A stretch of DNA of 64,000 bases from Echinicola vietnamensis DSM 17526 (lineage in GTDB: Bacteria; Bacteroidota; Bacteroidia; Cytophagales; Cyclobacteriaceae). Positions 63,101 through 64,000 of the stretch are shown here, piece by piece. The notes under the pieces are model-generated. The model was not told where the DNA came from and ran no database searches. It was given only the letters and a program-made list of their open reading frames with translations. Both the position numbers and the translations under genes were made by a program. The stretch covers positions 2,668,001 through 2,732,000 of the forward strand of contig NC_019904.1 in the NCBI RefSeq assembly GCF_000325705.1, written 5' to 3'. The first letter of the stretch is position 1. The number at the start of each line of letters is the position of its first letter.

Positions 63101-64000
63101 CTGAAGGGGAGATTCCCCATGCCATCCATAGCTTGGCAAGGGCATACTCTATGGCAAATATGGCGGGCTGGGTGTACCGGGTATTTTTTAAGAGGGCTTC
63201 GGCTTCTGCTGTTTCCGCTGCTGGGCAGATGATGTCCAAGAGTGGCCTGTCCAATAATTTATCGAACAAATTGGCACATTGCGTTAACGCCTCCCGAAAG
63301 GCCGGAGCCGATTCGAACAGGTCTTTGCCCATGTTCAGGTACTGTGCACCTTGGCCCGGAAAAACAAATACCGTGTTTTGAGGTAACTGCTTGACGGTCT
63401 TTTGTCTGGTGGTAGTGTTGTTTTTACGGACCAGCTGGGAAAGAAGATCGGCGCTATCCTTGAAGGTGAGGTATGCTCTATGGATAAATTGGTGTGGCTT
63501 CAGGTTTATGGAATAGCAAAGATCAGCCAGGTTCATCGTTGGGTTTGATCGAACCAGCTGGAGTAATTTATCCTTGTACAATTCAAGGCTGTTTGCTGTT
63601 TTCGCAGAGAAGCAAAGCAGGTGATAGGGAGAGGTGGGAGCATCTGATGTTTCCTGCACCTGTGGGTATTCTTCTAGGATCACATGCACATTAGTGCCTC
63701 CGATGCCGAATGAACTGACCCCGGCCCTGCGCGGAAATTCAGCCTGCCATGCGGTGGTGGCTCCATTGATGTAAAAAGGCGTGTCTTTTAAGTCGATTTG
63801 CGGATTTAACTCTCGAAAGCCTACCGTGGCGGGGATTTTTTGGTGATAGATGGACAGGACGGTTTTGATAAGTCCCGTGACCCCTGCTGCGGCGGTAAGG
63901 TGACCGAAGTTGCTTTTGACCGAGCCAATGCCGCAAAAACGGTGCTTCTCATGCTTGCCGAAAGCCAATTTTAACCCTTCGATTTCGATGGGATCACCTA
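60111..64000 (-). CDS. type I PKS fused to a class III aminotransferase (KS-AT-ACP-AMT), cut by window edge
   Basis: The frame is open to the window end (GDPIEIEG at 63981-63998 belongs to the ketosynthase), so the N-terminus lies beyond 64000. In order: KS C-terminal part with GHLTAAAG; AT with FPGQGAQYLNMG and GHSIGEFVAAHLAG (about 63090); ACP with LGLDSLLLTQL (about 62130). A Pro/Ala-rich linker with a QQLELLSKQLALL repeat follows, then a PLP aminotransferase (about 61650-60200) with FDEVITGFR and the cofactor lysine in TYGKVVGGG. No ketoreductase or dehydratase is visible after the AT. Related modules (McyE, MycA) aminate a beta-ketoacyl chain to give a beta-amino acid. Confidence 0.92.
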   Translation of the reverse strand, partial: GDPIEIEGLKLAFGKHEKHRFCGIGSVKSNFGHLTAAAGVTGLIKTVLSIYHQKIPATVGFRELNPQIDLKDTPFYINGATTAWQAEFPRRAGVSSFGIGGTNVHVILEEYPQVQETSDAPTSPYHLLCFSAKTANSLELYKDKLLQLVRSNPTMNLADLCYSINLKPHQFIHRAYLTFKDSADLLSQLVRKNNTTTRQKTVKQLPQNTVFVFPGQGAQYLNMGKDLFESAPAFREALTQCANLFDKLLDRPLLDIICPAAETAEAEALLKNTRYTQPAIFAIEYALAKLWMAWGISPSAMVGHSIGEFVAAHLAGVFSLEDVTRLVAKRGQLVAALPGGDMLSVRAPHSKIEHLIEGDISLAAINSPNLCVLAGPSEAIAHISSLLDQENILHKKLFTSHAFHSSMMDPVLDDFGKEVAKTNMSAPSIPIVSTVTTKPLTDQEATSVPYWTAHLRKAVCFSPAMEHLLEEDPNTIFVEIGPGNVLSTLIKQHQQARNAVTVHSTNRQSDKNHYQELLGNLGEITLSGGKPDWHRFYAGQKRIRLEEVPTYAFDRKRCWIDPPVKAPISQQPAQNTPIINGKKTTTPMRTEVLRKKAVDVLERLSGLDIDHQPGDSSFLELGLDSLLLTQLSFALKKEFGVPLSFRQLNSQVNTVNALVNFLDEALPADQFQPAAEPSPIPSPTTPLAENENRQAVPSHTTYPSANHHSAIGLIGQQLELLSKQLALLQGSAVPAAAVSQQEPNTHLNGHAPAAPPSPAKKPAVTLSKEDAENLKKPFGATARIDKNGQSLPEKQQNFIEAFTKKYTSKTASSKAYTQQNRSHMADPRVVSGFNPSIKETVYSLVVNRSKGSRIWDIDGNEYLDILNGFGSILFGHKPDFIDEALKEQIEKGYEIGPQHELSGAVCKLICDITGHDRAALCNTGSEAVMGALRIARTITQRSLVVAFNGSYHGIFDEVIVRGTKSLKSFPAAAGIMAESVENILILDYGTAETLRIIEERKDEIAAVLVEPVQSRRPEFQPVDFLKKVREITAAVGSALIFDEVITGFRMHPQGAQGIFGIKADLATYGKVVGGGLPIGVIAGKAEFMDALDGGHWQYGDASVPEIDVTYFAGTFVRHPLALATAKASLEYIQQDDGQLQQNLAAKVQRLADGLNGFFEEHNIPAYVANFGSLWKIKFKQELPYTELLFATFREQGLHIYDGFPCFATGAYQDEDTDLILTVIKSGFQQLASATFWDALVPGLSEGFQASPDVLSKDQPPVPGAKLGKTPEGKAAWFVPDPERPGKYLELAFKTA

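Noticed and set aside
1..64000. CRISPR arrays, rRNA, tRNA, IS elements or prophage
   Set aside because: No spaced direct-repeat array, cloverleaf, transposase or phage structural gene was recognised on reading both strands.

Overview
This window looks like a piece of chromosome from a marine or brackish member of the Bacteroidetes, order Cytophagales (Cyclobacteriaceae, Echinicola/Algoriphagus-like). That is inference from gene content: a fused lpxC-fabZ, a PorX regulator with a PglZ domain, DUF4296 and Bat-type proteins, lipoproteins with short Bacteroidetes signal peptides, almost no Shine-Dalgarno sequences, and promoters with the Bacteroidetes -7 box TAnnTTTG. No rRNA, tRNA, CRISPR array, IS element or phage gene was seen. 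Most of the window is ordinary chromosome. The accessory-looking parts are the small-protein cluster near 1-2 kb, the 41.9-43.4 kb gap and the biosynthetic cluster at the right edge.

Layout. 0-2 kb: end of a membrane protein, a thioredoxin-like protein, then four very small membrane proteins bracketed by two copies of a double-hairpin repeat. 2-5 kb: a short DUF58/BatA-type operon. 5-8 kb: mutS2. 7.9-14 kb: two small secreted proteins and a lipid A operon (HD protein, lpxD, lpxC-fabZ, lpxA, ABC ATPase). 14-17.2 kb: porX, tsaE and ald. 17.4-23.1 kb: a signalling cluster made of a stand-alone receiver, an E1/ThiF-like adenylating enzyme, a GNAT/autoinducer-synthase-like protein, a 7TMR-DISM histidine kinase and a receiver-kinase hybrid. 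This is my main candidate for an undescribed system. 23.2-33.7 kb: SIMPL protein, pyrophosphatase, acyltransferase, a DnaE-type polymerase behind two palindromic operators, DUF983, a BCCT transporter, and two lipid-related genes. 33.9-44.6 kb: sugar and amino-acid metabolism (two Tat-type Gfo/Idh/MocA oxidoreductases, a GH20 hexosaminidase, an SGNH hydrolase) and metZ behind a SAM-I riboswitch with a coupled 44-codon leader ORF.

44.9-50.6 kb is a sulfide/persulfide/thiosulfate module: Crp-type regulator, universal stress protein, TauE exporter, persulfide dioxygenase-rhodanese and two YeeE-type channels. Two promoters in it carry matching Crp-like sites exactly 37 bp upstream of their -7 boxes. 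50.9-54.2 kb holds an MFS transporter and metG. 54.6-64 kb holds a small Cys-rich protein, an Sfp-type phosphopantetheinyl transferase, an NRPS (C-A-T-TE) and a PKS (KS-AT-ACP-aminotransferase) that runs off the right end. Together these predict a beta-amino-acyl compound joined to one amino acid.
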